Assembly: GCA_019155205.2 (NCBI GenBank)
Contig: JAHNZQ020003150.1
Coordinates: 3,319,565-3,383,564, forward strand
Length of the DNA: 64,000 nucleotides
DNA from: Gracilaria vermiculophylla
Lineage: Eukaryota > Rhodophyta > Florideophyceae > Gracilariales > Gracilariaceae
Reading direction: 5' to 3'
Part shown: piece after piece, positions 35,791 to 46,694 of the stretch
How positions within the stretch are numbered: position 1 is the stretch's first letter
Layout: the number at the start of each line of letters is the position of its first letter
Translations under genes and position numbers: made by a program
Notes under the pieces: generated by a model
Told to the model about the DNA's origin: nothing
Databases searched by the model: none
Seen by the model: the letters and a program-made list of their open reading frames with translations, nothing else

Positions 35791-35963
35791 CGCCGCGCCT
35801 GCTCATTCCTCCGCGGCCTTAAGGCGCCGCCACTCCCTCCGCCTCCGCCTCTCCCGCCGCCTCTCCCACCGCCTTTTCCGCCACCTCTCCCGCCGCCACC
35901 GCCGCCGCGCCTGCCCATTCCTCCCCGGCCTAAAGGCGCCACCACTCCCTCCGCCTCCGCCTT
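35791..35963. repeat. GC-rich imperfect direct repeat (two about 60-bp units)
   Basis: CGCCGCGCCTGCTCATTCCT and following bases recur 112 bases downstream with few changes. Both copies end in CTCCGCCTCCGCC. Between them lie CCGCCTCTCC-type short repeats. Confidence 0.8.
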
Positions 35964-36078
35964 TTCTTCTTTTGATTTTGTACAGTTTATTACAGTTTTT
36001 TGTACAAAATCGCTGAAAACTAATGTAAACGCCTGGAGCAAACTGGCAAGGAATGGCGCCAGTTTCTTGTATTCGTTG

Positions 36079-36083
36079 GCAAC
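36079..36083 (+). repeat. Target-site duplication GCAAC, left
   Basis: GCAAC stands directly before the left LTR and recurs directly after the right LTR at 41396-41400. Confidence 0.85.
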
Positions 36084-36325
36084 TGTAGTGGATGCGTTAC
36101 AACCACTTCTTTTAAAATCGTACACCCACTCAGTTTCAGCACTGCAACCTAATGCGCAGGTAGCAGCGCACACCTCATCTTGTAGGTAGCACTCTAATCT
36201 AAGGTGTTTCCAGATAAGGAAATACCATCCCTCCTTTTAAGCCGACACTCTTCGGCCTCCTCAGTAAACTCGGAGGCAACGAGCCTTGCACACTTGCACA
36301 AACCTTTGCGCCGCATCTATGCACA
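36084..36325 (+). repeat. 5' LTR of the Ty3 element
   Basis: 242 bp, TGTAGTGG...GCACA, paired with 41154-41395. Confidence 0.93.
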
Positions 36326-36376
36326 GTGACCACTTGCGATACTGCGGCCGTATCGTGTCTCGTTCGATCAACAACA

Positions 36377-38098
36377 ATGGCGTCCGCTTCGACGCTGCAC
36401 ACATTACCAACAAATTCTCAAGGCATTTAGGATGATAACTTCATTCTTCAACCTCCATCATCTGTTGCCTTTTCAGTTAACCACCTTCGCCTTATTTCAA
36501 CCACCCCAAAGGCTATTCGAGTTTTTCTGTGTCATTATGACCAGTACGTCAAGGGAGTTACGGCCCGTGCTCTTCAACTGGCTGTTGTGGACTCAACTAC
36601 GACAGAGCCTGTGCGCCCGGTCAATCTTTCCTACTGTGTCGACGCTGAATGGCTCGAGTCGTCGATAGATCTTGACTACATTTCTGGCGTCAAGAAAGTC
36701 GATGATCTTACCGATGAGAAATTACGGGCGTATTTGGAATCAGAAGCCCAAAAAGACAAGGACATAATGACCATCGCCGCAATTGAATCCATAATCCGCA
36801 AAGAAGTCTCAATGGACATGAGTGATACATCTTCTCGTTCACGTATGAAACACTTGTTCACCAACTACGTGTCATCATTGCGACGCAATGGTCTCACTTG
36901 GGTCATGAAGGAGGACCCGAAGTTTGCAGTCAGACATTTGATCGGAGCAATCAAGCCTCGATCTCTGCAACAAAACTTGCAAACAAACTTAGAACTCGTG
37001 TATTTATCTCTCAATTCCGACTTCAAAGGTTTCATGAAACATGGGGTGACAGTGTCAGACGCTTTCCAGATCATTGACAACAGTCTTCCACAGGAAACAA
37101 AGAGGACCAAGTCTCGTAGCACAACGAACGTGTCTCAGAACCAGCCAAGGACGACTCATAATGACGTAAAGTCTACGCGTTCCTCCTCAGACAGCAACCC
37201 ATCTACTCGGAGAAGCACTTCACGCCGACCCCCGCCGTTCTGCCCGCACCCCCCATGTCAGCAGAAAGGGGAACGTCATTGGATTGACGACCTCCAATTG
37301 TCAACGGATGAGAAAAAAGAAACCCTGAAAGCCAAAATCGCTGCTAAGAAAGCTGCAAACGGCCCATCTCGTTCTACACGCTCTCAGAAAGCTAGAAACA
37401 CCCAGGGAGATCCTCGTGTCGTTGCTCGTCTTAAGCCAGTGACTGATGCGGATTGTTTGGTTACTATATCGAATGGCAAGACATCCATGGACACGACTGG
37501 GCGTTGTGACGATGGGAGCGACGACACCATTGTGTCTCCCTCGCTGGCAGAAAGTGCTGTATCAAAAGGCATTGGAAAGAAATTCCCCGTTGGAAAAGTG
37601 TCGTTAGCCGTGGCCCTCAAGAAAAGGAATGCAGGGTTCGCACAAAAGTTCACCTTCTCAAGGAAATGGACTGCCCCTCGCACCATTCTGCAGCTCGCCT
37701 CCAGAAATTTGGCGCTTCTGAATATCTCCTTCCTTCTTGCAGACGATGATCCTGCTTCCGAAGACCTTCTGATAGGAAGACCTGTTTTGCAGCATTTGCG
37801 AGTTGACACATACACTCTTTTGGACAGCAATCGGTTCGCTCTCAACGCCTCAGACTGCTCAGAAGTGGGAAACCCATCCTCTACCACGGCAAAAGGCTCC
37901 GTCAGTCGTCTCATGGCCTCAGTCATGGAGAGCTCGACGAACACATCAGTACAGACGCAACCACCTTCGGACCGCCTCAGAGTCAACTACCACACCGCAC
38001 GTGAAGAATGCCATCCATTTCCAGACCCATCTTTTTTCGACCCAGGTAACAGTGCGCAACACGAAGACATTTTGCGAAGCAGTGGACTATATGATTGA
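36377..38098 (+). pseudogene. Gag-protease of the Ty3 element
   Basis: ATG 36377 starts the frame, which is broken by a TAG at codon 18 (36428) and then open to 38098. The gag part shows a helical capsid-like region (VRHLIGAIKPRSL...LSLNSDF) and an Arg/Ser-rich stretch with HPPCQQKGERHWIDD. That motif has only one C and one H, so no true CCHC knuckle was found. The protease-like domain (about 37480-37790) has DDGSDDTIVSPSLAESAV in place of the common D-T/S-G-A active site and ends DLLIGRPVLQHLRVD. Near 38050 coding continues in the next frame. Confidence 0.85.
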
Positions 38099-39242
38099 GG
38101 GAGAAGCCCAAAACGATCTTCGGGAGCAGCACATAGCACAACTCAGGAACATTGCCTACGATCAAGTCGACATCTTTCGTACATCACTGTCCTCTGGGCC
38201 TCAAGCCCAGGTCTAGCCTCTGAAGATCCATCTCACGGCTAATGCGTGCCCAGTTTGCGTTCGGCTGCGAAAGTACTCACAGGATGAGAGAAAGTTTCTC
38301 GATGACTTCGTATCGAACCTCGTCAAAGCCGGGATGGCTTACTCCAACCCATCCTCTCCATGGGCCTCAGCACCTTTGATTGTACCCAAACCTGGACCTG
38401 CTCGTTTTCGTTTCACAGTTGACCTACATCCCATCAATCGCTGCACTGTGAAGCACCAGTACCCGATGCCGATCATCGAACAAGAACTACTGAAGCTCGC
38501 CGGCTCACGTTTCTTCGCCACCCTCGATCTCTCACATGGCTGATGGCAGTTTCCTCTTGACAAGAAGTCGCAAGAGCTGCAGTCCTTCATCACCCCAGAT
38601 GGCGTGTTATCACCAACCAAAGTACTTCATGGAACAACGAACGCAACCACGCATCTGCAATCGGTTCTGGTTGCGATTCACCCGAAGAAGCTCCGCACAA
38701 ACCTCTCGTACTGGATGGATGACACGCCTATTCATGACGCAACTGTCACGGGACTGCTGGACAGCATTCGACTCCTTTTCGAAACTTGTGCGTGATTCTC
38801 AGTACGTCTACATCCGAAAACGTGCATACTGTTTGCAACCACTACCCGCTGGTGTGGCAGAATCATTTCGGCCGAAGGCGTACGACACGACCCACGTCAA
38901 CGGAATGGCTTTCTCAACATGGAACCCCCAATCAATGGAGCACACCTGCAACAGTTTCTCTGCGCTTTGCAATGGCTGAAGACAGGCACTCCCAACTTCT
39001 CCAGCCTCATCTCTCCTCTTCTTGACCTCATGGAAAGAGTGTACAATGCAGCCGGGAAACGGACAAAGCGGGCGGTTGCTTCCGTTACATTGGACACACT
39101 CGAATGGGGAGAACGAGAACTGCGAACTTTAGAACAATGCAAGACGGCTCTCTCGAATCTCGTCACTCTCGCACACCGCGACGAAGGACAGCGCCTCTGC
39201 ATTTACACCGACGCATCTGAATTAATTGGTCCAGAATCGTGA
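38050..39242 (+). pseudogene. Reverse transcriptase/RNase H N-terminal part of the Ty3 element
   Basis: In frame 3, with stops at 38214, 38541 and 38793, run YSNPSSPWASAPLIVPKPG, FRFTVDLHPIN, FFATLDLSHG (first catalytic Asp), SFITPDG and NLSYWMDDTPIHD (the catalytic DD box as WMDD). These are followed by the connection region HLQQFLCALQWLKTG and the first RNase H Asp (IYTDAS). At 39242 the frame ends and continues shifted. Confidence 0.9.
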
Positions 39243-41158
39243 CGCAGGTGCCCCAAGAAGACTCAGAGAAAGATTACAAAGAACAACGCCACAGCCCTCT
39301 CCCATTTTGTTCAAGGAGGTTCAACTCGACACAGCTTGGATGGTCCACATTGGAAAAAGAAGGATTCGCTATTATTTCCAGTGTCGATCGAATGCACTGG
39401 CTTGCAGCCACATCAGCAGGATTTGATCTTTTTACCGACCACAACAATTTGATTTTCTTGTTTGATCCTTTGTCATTGTTCCCAGATCTCAGTCAGTCGT
39501 CGACTCGTAAGGTTCTTCGATGGGCAGTCTGTCTGAGTGCCTACTCCTACACTCGCTTTCATATCAGTGGCTTGGACAATGTTTGGGCTGACATGCTGAC
39601 TCGTTGGTCAGCACCCAGTACGGTACTTTGTCTGATTAGGATTCCCCTGCTACCTTCTACAGACTCGGACTCCTTCTGTTGGCCATCAGCTGAAGAAATC
39701 GTAAACGTCCAATCTACCAACCCCTTTACAGGCCCAAAGCACATGAAGCAAGTTAACGGCTTATGGATAACTCCAGCAAATGCCCTATAGATCCCAGATG
39801 AAGCCACGGATATCCAACTTCGACTGTGCATCATTGCCCATACTGGCCCCGCCGCCCACTGGGGGCAGCACGTGATGGCCCAGACTCTCGCCAAGAATTA
39901 TTTCTGGAGCACAATGCCCACAGACGTCAAAGCGTTCGTTAAGGCTTGCATTCATTGCATCTCCACACTTGGAGTTGAAAAAGTTCCGCGACCTTTTGGA
40001 CCTGCAGTCCATGGCACCAGGCCGAACGACTTGCTGTAGTTCGATTACATTGAAATCGGTCCCAGTGGGACTGGAAAGAAATATGTTCTAATGCTGCGAG
40101 ATGACCATTCAGACTGCAAATGGTTTTTCTCGACACCAGGAACCACAGCTGAGAATGCTGCCCTCGCGAGCATTGACTGGTCTGCGGCTTTTAACGTTCC
40201 GAATGGTTTGATGTCCGACGGACCAATGCACTTCAAGAATGAAACTGTACATCTCGTCACGAAAGGCCTTCGTGTTCCTCATCACTTCACGCTCCCTTAC
40301 ACGCCTTAGAGCAACGGAGCAGTGGAACGCCTTGGAAAAGAGCTTGTACGAACGTTCCGCGCCTTAGTTTCAGAACTGCAGATGGATCACAAGGAATGGC
40401 CAGATCTTCTCCCGATTATCCAGAGCGCGTTGAACAACTCGCCCTCACCAAGTCGCAGCAACATTGCTCCAATCACTGCCTTTTCAGGTATGGAATCGAC
40501 ACCACCGATATCAACTTTCTTGCGGACATTAACAGTCACTTCAATTACAATGACGGCAGCACAAAGGGAACGCGTTTTGAACATTGCAGATCTCCAAGCT
40601 AGATGCGCTGAGTTGCATCCCATGGTCAACAACGTGCTGCACCAGAAACTTCATAGCTCGCAAACTCGTGCTTCTAAAAGACAGCTGGCGAACTTCAGTA
40701 TTGGTGGCTTTGTGTTGGTCGCCCGTGAAGAGTTCTCTGCTGGTGAGAAGCTTGCACTTCGCTGGAGAGGACCTCGACGTGTCCTTCAGGCGCTCTCAGA
40801 TTACGTCTACCAAGTTGAAGATCTCAGGAACGGCACAGTGGAAAACATACATGGAACTAGACTCAAGTTTTATCATGACGCTTCTCTGGACACAGAAGCC
40901 ATCATGTCGCATGTGCTCTCCTCTGAGACCGGCATGCCAGTTGCCAGACTGTTGAAACTAGTGTTGAAGAAGCAGGAATTGTTAGTCCTTGTACGTTGGA
41001 AAGGACTTCCAAACTCGGAGGACACTCTCGAGCCACTCTCTTGCATGTATGATGACGTTCCGGGACTAGTTCTCAAGCTACTACGCCGAAAGAACTGCTC
41101 GCCAACCCTCGTGGCCAAAGCTCGGAAAGAACTTTATCTTTGCGGAAAAGGAGTGTAG
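39239..41158 (+). pseudogene. RNase H, integrase and chromodomain of the Ty3 element
   Basis: Frame 2, with stops at 39788, 40037 and near 40307. RNase H: RFNSTQLGWSTLEKEGFAII, FTDHNNLIFLFDP, and NVWADMLTRW. Integrase: HHCC finger (AHTGPAAHWG...KACIHCISTLG), first Asp in FDYIEIG, second Asp in LMSDGPMHFKN, Glu in AVERLGKELVRTFRAL. The DNA-binding tail is GGFVLVAREEFSAGEKLALR with VENIHGTRLKFYHD. The end at about 40920-41090 carries LVLVRWKGLPNSEDTLEPLS, a chromodomain-like fold signature, suggesting chromatin-guided insertion (known for chromoviruses). The ORF terminates five bases inside the 3' LTR. Confidence 0.9.
41143..41153 (+). other. Polypurine tract of the Ty3 element
   Basis: CGGAAAAGGAG directly precedes TGTAGTGG of the 3' LTR. 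The tract overlaps the last codons of pol. Confidence 0.75.
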
Positions 41159-41395
41159 TGGATGCGTTACAAGCACTTCTTTTAGAATCCTACACCCATT
41201 CAGTTTCAGCACTGCAACCCAATGCGTAAGTAGCAGCGCACACCTCATCTTGTAGGTAGCACTCCAATCTAGGGTGTTTCCAGATAAGGAAACACCATCC
41301 CTCCTTTTAAGCCGACACTCTTCGGCCTCTTAAGTAAACTCGGAGGCAACGAGCCTTGCACACTTGCACACACCTTTGCGCCGCATACGCGCACA
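41154..41395 (+). repeat. 3' LTR of the Ty3 element
   Basis: 242 bp, TGTAGTGG...GCACA, followed by GCAAC at 41396-41400. Confidence 0.93.
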
Positions 41396-41400
41396 GCAAC

Positions 41401-43140
41401 CCAAAACACTTTTGCTGCTCTTAAAGGCACATAGCTATGTGGATTCTAACGTCAGTTAGTTCGAGGTTTGTATTACAAACAACTCAGTGCCAACACACCT
41501 GGGAATAAAATAGCACATGAAATCACATTTTATTGGACCGCGCTGTTACTGAAATGCGATAGTTTTCAAATTATTTATATATCTCACAAATATTTATGTT
41601 TTAAAGCTTAGATTACAGATGGTGTACTCTGTGTCTACAATCGTCGTTGCCCGTATACCCTGATAGGTTTCATGAGTCCGGAAAGGGATTTTTCGGGATG
41701 TGAGACCACTGCAATGAGAATAAATAAAACTACTGCCAATTGCATTTACGATTCATTTTGAAGTGTTTCTCGGCGGAAAATGAGAAGTGAACATAATTTG
41801 CTTTTTTGATGGCATTGAGTTTATGAAATTTCAATAGGATATCTTAAAATCTCATCACTGAGCTTTGGAAATTATTTTATAAAAGATCTTACATTGCTAT
41901 CAAAAATAAACTTAGACATAGAAAACAACATCTTTAAAAAAGATAAAATACTCTTCTAAACTCTACATGATTTAAGAAATTTAAATGTTTCGTTATTGAC
42001 TTAGACTAAATAAATTAAGACGATGCAGCTAAAACGCCCTTAATGAAATTTCAGAATAAATGTCTGAGGAACTATATGTAAGCAATACAGGTAATGAAAT
42101 ATATATGTAGCACAAAAATGAAGATTTTTGATTATTCAACTCTCTGATTCCAACCCTATACAATACAGGTATTGTTTTATTTGAAGATTATAACTCTTTG
42201 ATAACATCATTTTGTTCATGAACCAAAGCAGTATTGTATGTTAAAATCTTTCTGTTTTAGTACCTGTTCATTGAAGTTCTCAATTATGATTAACTAACAT
42301 ATTATCTTTTCCCTTTATATCTTTTTAATGGTCAGTACTTTTGTAATTACAAATATAATAATCCGAGTAAGCAAACGAAAAATTAGGAAAAACGAACATA
42401 AATAGACGAAAAGAAGTAGAAATCTAGTAAGTATTATTGATGGACATGTTCCATTAGATGTAGAGCTCAACTTATTAAACGCATATGTAAAAGATGCAAG
42501 AAAATGAGCATACTACTGCTTGCATCCTGGTTACGATTACTTCTAAATGTATTGTTGTTCATGGCAGTTAAGAGATATAAAACTGTAAAATATGAAATAA
42601 AAATTATAAAATACAAACATACAATCATAGAAAAATAGGAAAACAAATGTAAATAACAACATAATTTTATGTATTTATGTTTAGATTTATAGTTTTTTAA
42701 TACTTAATAACCAATTAAATTGTAGACGCATTTGCTCTTATGTTTTGCATAGAATTTCTACTTGAAGTAGGAGAGTAAAAATGTTCCAGAGTAAAATCTA
42801 TTAGCCGTTTGCGATATAGTTATCGAGTATATCACTATTTCTCCTTCTGTCCGAGCTTTCACACAAAAATTTATCTACATCGAAATATGTAGCTTGTCAC
42901 AGACAAAACATTAGAGTTTCTTCCAACTTGTTGTCATTATACAGATAAGCTAGAAATAATATAGCTAGCCCTCTATTACAGTGGAAAATTGCATTGGTAT
43001 CGAGTTTGATACATATTACTAATTGTTTTATCATTAAAACACTTAATACAATTGTAAACGATGCGTAAGAAATATAGCCAACTTTCAAACCCAGGAGATT
43101 GTTTCAACAGATTCATAAATCATTTACATGTACAAAATTC
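41401..43140. other. AT-rich intergenic DNA
   Basis: No ORF of note and no motif recognised. It contains the 3' flank of the minus-strand receptor gene ending at 43141. Confidence 0.6.
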
Positions 43141-44979
43141 TCAAAGATCACATTGAGATTCAGAATTTTGAGTTGAACATTGTGATGGCCTTTCCATACC
43201 ACCCGAATCTGAAAGCTGATCACAATCTGCTGGTGGCTTCTTCAAGTCGGCCAAAGCTCGAATTCTGATTTTCCTTGCTTTTTCAGCTCTTAACGCAAAG
43301 TCAAGTAGCATCCATAGGAAAATGAATCCCCCAACAGAAAACGACAGCACGAAAAACAATCTTAGCTTCCAGAACGTGAGCGTGACGGGTACGTCGCTGT
43401 TGCAGCCATTCACTCCAAAAAAACTTTCTTGCACCACTTGCTTGGAACCATTCCTTAGATATTCAAGAGTAGCCTGACTCATTGGTGCGGTTAGACTGGA
43501 ATTTCTTGGCAGCACCACGGAAAGTCCAGAATTCCAAATCGGTTCACCGATTATTACAAACTCACCACAAGGTCGTTTGCGCAATTCCCACTTGATAGTT
43601 TTCTCCATTGCAACACCAAATGTGCACTTGTTTTCCTCGACATTTTTAAATAGATCGTCGTATGATGAAGCAAACGTCGATTTCTTTCCTGTATGACAAT
43701 TGCTGATATTCCACATTACAAGAGGGACGAATAGAAGTCAGCCATATTGAAAACAGACTGCTAATGAATTAAATGACGTACTCTAGAGTAACAGAATTGT
43801 TCCAATGATTCTCCAAGGCGCCTCCTCGCAATAAACACACTTTTCTTGGATCAATACGGCATGTTTTGAAGTCATCCAGTGTCTTGTAACTGGAGGAGAC
43901 GGATTCCTGCACGAGTGAAGCACTGCGTAAGCGTGCCAAGTCGATTTCAGAAGGGGAAAGTTAGCGATTTTAACATATGAACATCGTAAAAAGGCTTTGA
44001 CAACTTACGTCATACTGGCTTCATAAGACAGGATTAGAAACAGCGAACAAGCGGAAAGCGTAATGTTCAAGAACCATTGCCCTGTTGACTTTCCATTTAC
44101 AGCCACAGAGTCGTCGGGCATGAGAAGCATTCGAGAAGCTGCACAAGCGAAGCATGACGAAGAATGATCAGCAAGTTGTCTAAATGCACATCATAACCAC
44201 ACAGTTGAAAAGTGAAGATCAATGACTTACTTGTACTCTGAATACCTTTGCGCAAGCGGTAGAGAACTGGAGTCTTCATCACATATCTGCAAAATCGTAC
44301 AAGAAAGCTACCCCTGTTTGTTGACGGAGTGTACAAACCTGCCGGAGCAAAACCCTTGTCCAAAAGCTTGAGGACGGTAAACATGACGAACAAGCCAAAA
44401 ATGCAGAGCCATGATACCCTGTCGAAAGTCTCGATGAAGAAGAGACGATTGGCTGATGCAGAAGTGTTTTCTCTTGAAGTAAATACCACATATCTTTCGT
44501 GTATAAAAGGTTGAACAAAGTCTACCTTACCATAACGCTCAACAGTCGTAAACCAACCTCCGACACCAATGTCGCAGCGGCAATTTGCCGACTTTTGTAC
44601 TTGACCTGCAGTGTAGTTGGTGCATTCGGCAAGGTTTTTGATGAAGGCGTTGAAGCCCGTGTTGTTTGTTTGAGCGAATAGAGATATAGATGAACATGTC
44701 AAGCCTAGATGCGACTGCAATTCTCGAAAGTACTCGGCGATATAACCATCAAGACCACCCTAGAATCAGGAAGATCACAGTCAGATCGATACAGTTTAGA
44801 TGTGAAAAACATGGAATGAAACGTACATTGAAGTTGACTTGAGGGTTGAAGAAGCTTATCGGAGGCTCATTCATGAAGCAGCAACGCAATGGAGGGTGGG
44901 AGATCATAGTGTCCTTGGAACATGAGACTGGCGACAGAAATGCCACGCACAGGCATGAAAAGATAAACACCCGTGACAT
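43141..44979 (-). CDS. Ionotropic glutamate receptor-like channel, five exons
   Basis: Exons on the minus strand: 44827-44979, 44231-44759, 44009-44138, 43782-43922, 43141-43702. All four introns are GT...AG, 67-92 nt, and the joined frame is exactly 505 codons (504 residues). Residues 1-20 are a signal peptide. S1 includes GGLDGYIAEYFREL (52-65) and VDFVQPF. M1 is about 165-186. M3 (about 249-266) runs into SYEASMTASL at 265-274, the position of the SYTANLAAFL gate motif of animal and plant receptors. S2 follows (SVSSSYKTLDDF), then M4 about 431-455 and a 49-residue Cys/Ser tail. The N-terminal LIVBP domain is absent and the pore loop is not evident, so ligand and ion selectivity are unknown. 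It is placed in the plasma membrane by inference. Confidence 0.85.
43703..43781 (-). other. Intron 4 of the iGluR-like gene
   Basis: GTACGT...ATCAG, 79 nt, phase 2. The alternative acceptor at CATACAG would put a stop in frame. Confidence 0.75.
43923..44008 (-). other. Intron 3 of the iGluR-like gene
   Basis: GTAAGT...ACGCAG, 86 nt, phase 2. It splits the conserved SYEASMT-A gate segment. Confidence 0.8.
44139..44230 (-). other. Intron 2 of the iGluR-like gene
   Basis: GTAAGT...GTGCAG, 92 nt, phase 1. Removing it restores the M3 exon, which is out of frame if the sequence is read through. Confidence 0.8.
44760..44826 (-). other. Intron 1 of the iGluR-like gene
   Basis: GTACGT...TTCTAG, 67 nt, phase 0. 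Confidence 0.8.
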
Positions 44980-45708
44980 TGCGAAGTTAGATGAACGAGA
45001 CGACGACGGGAAGGAAGGTGTGGATACTTTACGCCAGGTCGTGCCACTTCACGAGAGGGCACCCGAAGATGTTCTTGAGGTGGTGAAGCCTCCTGACAAT
45101 GGAAACAATTGGGAAGCTAAGAACTCACAACCAATAATGAACCGGCAACAGCTGCAATAAAAAATCTCCGATACAAGTGTTTCGCACTGATTTTGACACT
45201 TGTCAAAAAAAACGTGCCAGTTGGAAGTCAGACGCGCAGGAGGATCCGACTCAATTGTGAAAAAACACTAACACAAAAAACAAATGCACTTTTTTCAGTT
45301 GCTGAATTCCTGGCAATCGCGGTAACGTTGCGCTTTCCTTTTCACCAGGATTTTTTTCTCCAGCATTAACGTATTGAAACCCACTATATCCTTCACATGA
45401 GTATATTCTACGCAATGACAGAACCATACGAAAAAACTTGGGAGACATTCCCTGAATGGTGCTAAAGTTTTCCTTCATGTTGTTAGTTATTCTCCAAACT
45501 CGTTTTTTAAGGTCAGCAGGAAAAGAGTTTTAAGTTGGATTTTGGGAAGGATTTCGATGAATCGCTAAAAACACGATCAATTAAGGCATCTTAAGGAACG
45601 GATTTTATTTTTCGAGCTCGATCTATGTGGGTAGCAGAAGTTGAAGCCTTTTGAGTTTGGCTAGACGCGGTGGATTCTGCCCATTGATGAAGCGTTACAT
45701 ACGCTCAG
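44980..45708. other. Divergent promoter-side interval, no gene
   Basis: It lies upstream of the minus-strand iGluR-like gene and the plus-strand WD40 fragment. No clear TATA or initiator could be assigned. Confidence 0.4.
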
Positions 45709-46296
45709 ATGGCTCCGCGGGCACTCTCCTTTGTGACGTGCGTGGCTAGCAGCGCAGACGGCTCGTGCATCGTATCCGGGTCCGATGACAAGATGGTGCG
45801 GGTGTGGGATGTGGAGAGCGGCGCAGCTGTGGGAGAAACTCCCGGCGGGCACACTGGCCGGGTGACGTGCAAGGATGTAAGCCCAGATGCCACGCGCATC
45901 GTGTCGGGGTCTTGGGACATGACGGTGCGCGTGTGGGATGTGTTCATCCGGAAGCAAATTGGTGCTTTGTTGTTGCACGATAAGGAAGTTGAGGAGCTTG
46001 CACTGAGCGCAGACGGATCTCGAGTTGTGTCGGGCACTGGAGCGAAATGGATGCTGTGGGACGCGCCTAGCGGAGAGTGCCTCCTCTCTTCAGATGTTGA
46101 GGGGTGGCAGTTAAACGTGCGGTCTCTCCATTTGTCATTGCGACCTTCCTTCGGAAATGAAACGCGACGTGGTATGGCACGCCGTTCGGACGGTTCGGAG
46201 ATAGTATTGGCCACCTGCGAAAGGTACATGTACCATTTGTACGGCACCGATGTGTACTGGGGAAAGGAAAATCTCTCGTGCGTTGTTATTCGCTGA
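45709..46296 (+). pseudogene. Truncated WD40 tail, paralogue of the NB-ARC-WD40 gene
   Basis: A 195-residue ORF matches the C-terminal end of the protein at 51434-55178. It holds about two and a half WD blades (GSDDKMVRVWDVESGAAVGE, GSWDMTVRVWDV) followed by the same non-repeat tail (KQIGALLLHD, LALSADGSRV, WMLWDAPSGECLL, DVYWGKENLSCVVIR). Its ATG is embedded in a blade, and no NB-ARC part lies upstream, so it is a 5'-truncated duplicate. The frame is intact, so a short WD40 protein could still be made. 3' flanking DNA is also shared with the long gene. Confidence 0.75.
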
Positions 46297-46532
46297 GAGG
46301 GCAGCCGTGCGACGATGTTACTACCGCCGAAAAGCCGGCGAGGCGGGGAAGGCGGCCTATCTTTTGGTGGACGACGAATGGTGCACGCTTCTGCACGCCT
46401 TTTTGTGGCGGTGTTGCGCATGTGAGCCCACCAAGCAGGACGCTCCCTTGGCAGCTGTCGAAGCGCCGCACCGCGCGCCACCGCTAAAAAGCGTCCAGTC
46501 GACGTAAACGAAGAAGCGCATCGCTCGACCCA

Positions 46533-46694
46533 TCGCATTCCTTCATCAACCTCATGTTTGCAGAATACGAGCACTTTCACCACCAATTTGCGTTCGTGAT
46601 GCTATCCTCACGCACATTTTTACGTTTTGTACCGGTTCCCAATGAGCTACAAGTGCTAGAGCAGCCCACCAAAGTAATCGGAACGGTCATCTAA
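46533..46694 (+). other. Conserved downstream block (coding-like)
   Basis: This frame reads SLDPSHSFINLMFAEYEHFH and continues to TAA. It matches 55767-55910 (SLDASHSVISLMFAEHKHFH) downstream of the long NB-ARC-WD40 gene. Conservation in the same frame about 240-600 bp beyond the WD40 stop suggests an extra exon or a small downstream gene. The product is unknown. Confidence 0.45.

Larger units (their letters stand above)
35446..36083. other. GC-rich CCGCC-rich DNA without a clear gene
   Basis: It has strongly skewed Pro/Arg/Gly codon content in every frame, so the ORFs here are composition artefacts. A 60-bp imperfect duplication lies at 35791-35850 and 35903-35963. Confidence 0.5.
36084..41395 (+). 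mobile_element. Ty3/gypsy LTR retrotransposon with chromodomain
   Basis: A 5312-bp element bounded by 242-bp LTRs and flanked by the 5-bp duplication GCAAC. Plus-strand order is gag, aspartic protease, reverse transcriptase, RNase H, integrase, chromodomain-like tail, polypurine tract. My manual LTR alignment shows about 17 mismatches in 242 (about 93% identity), so it is not a brand-new insertion. The coding frame has two frameshifts (near 38.05 and 39.23 kb) and stops at 36428, 38214, 38541, 38793, 39788, 40037 and 40304-40309. The pol type is the one I associate with oomycete and algal elements. Confidence 0.93.

Noticed and set aside
35740..36173. Pro/Arg- or Gly-rich proteins in the CCGCC region
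   Set aside because: Long ORFs occur in several frames on both strands, as expected from GC-rich simple repeats.
37384..37986. 200-codon minus-strand ORF
   Set aside because: It lies opposite the retroelement protease domain, which has recognisable motifs.
45705..46586. 293-codon minus-strand ORF over the WD40 fragment
   Set aside because: It is antisense to the clear WD40-tail homology, for the same reason as above.
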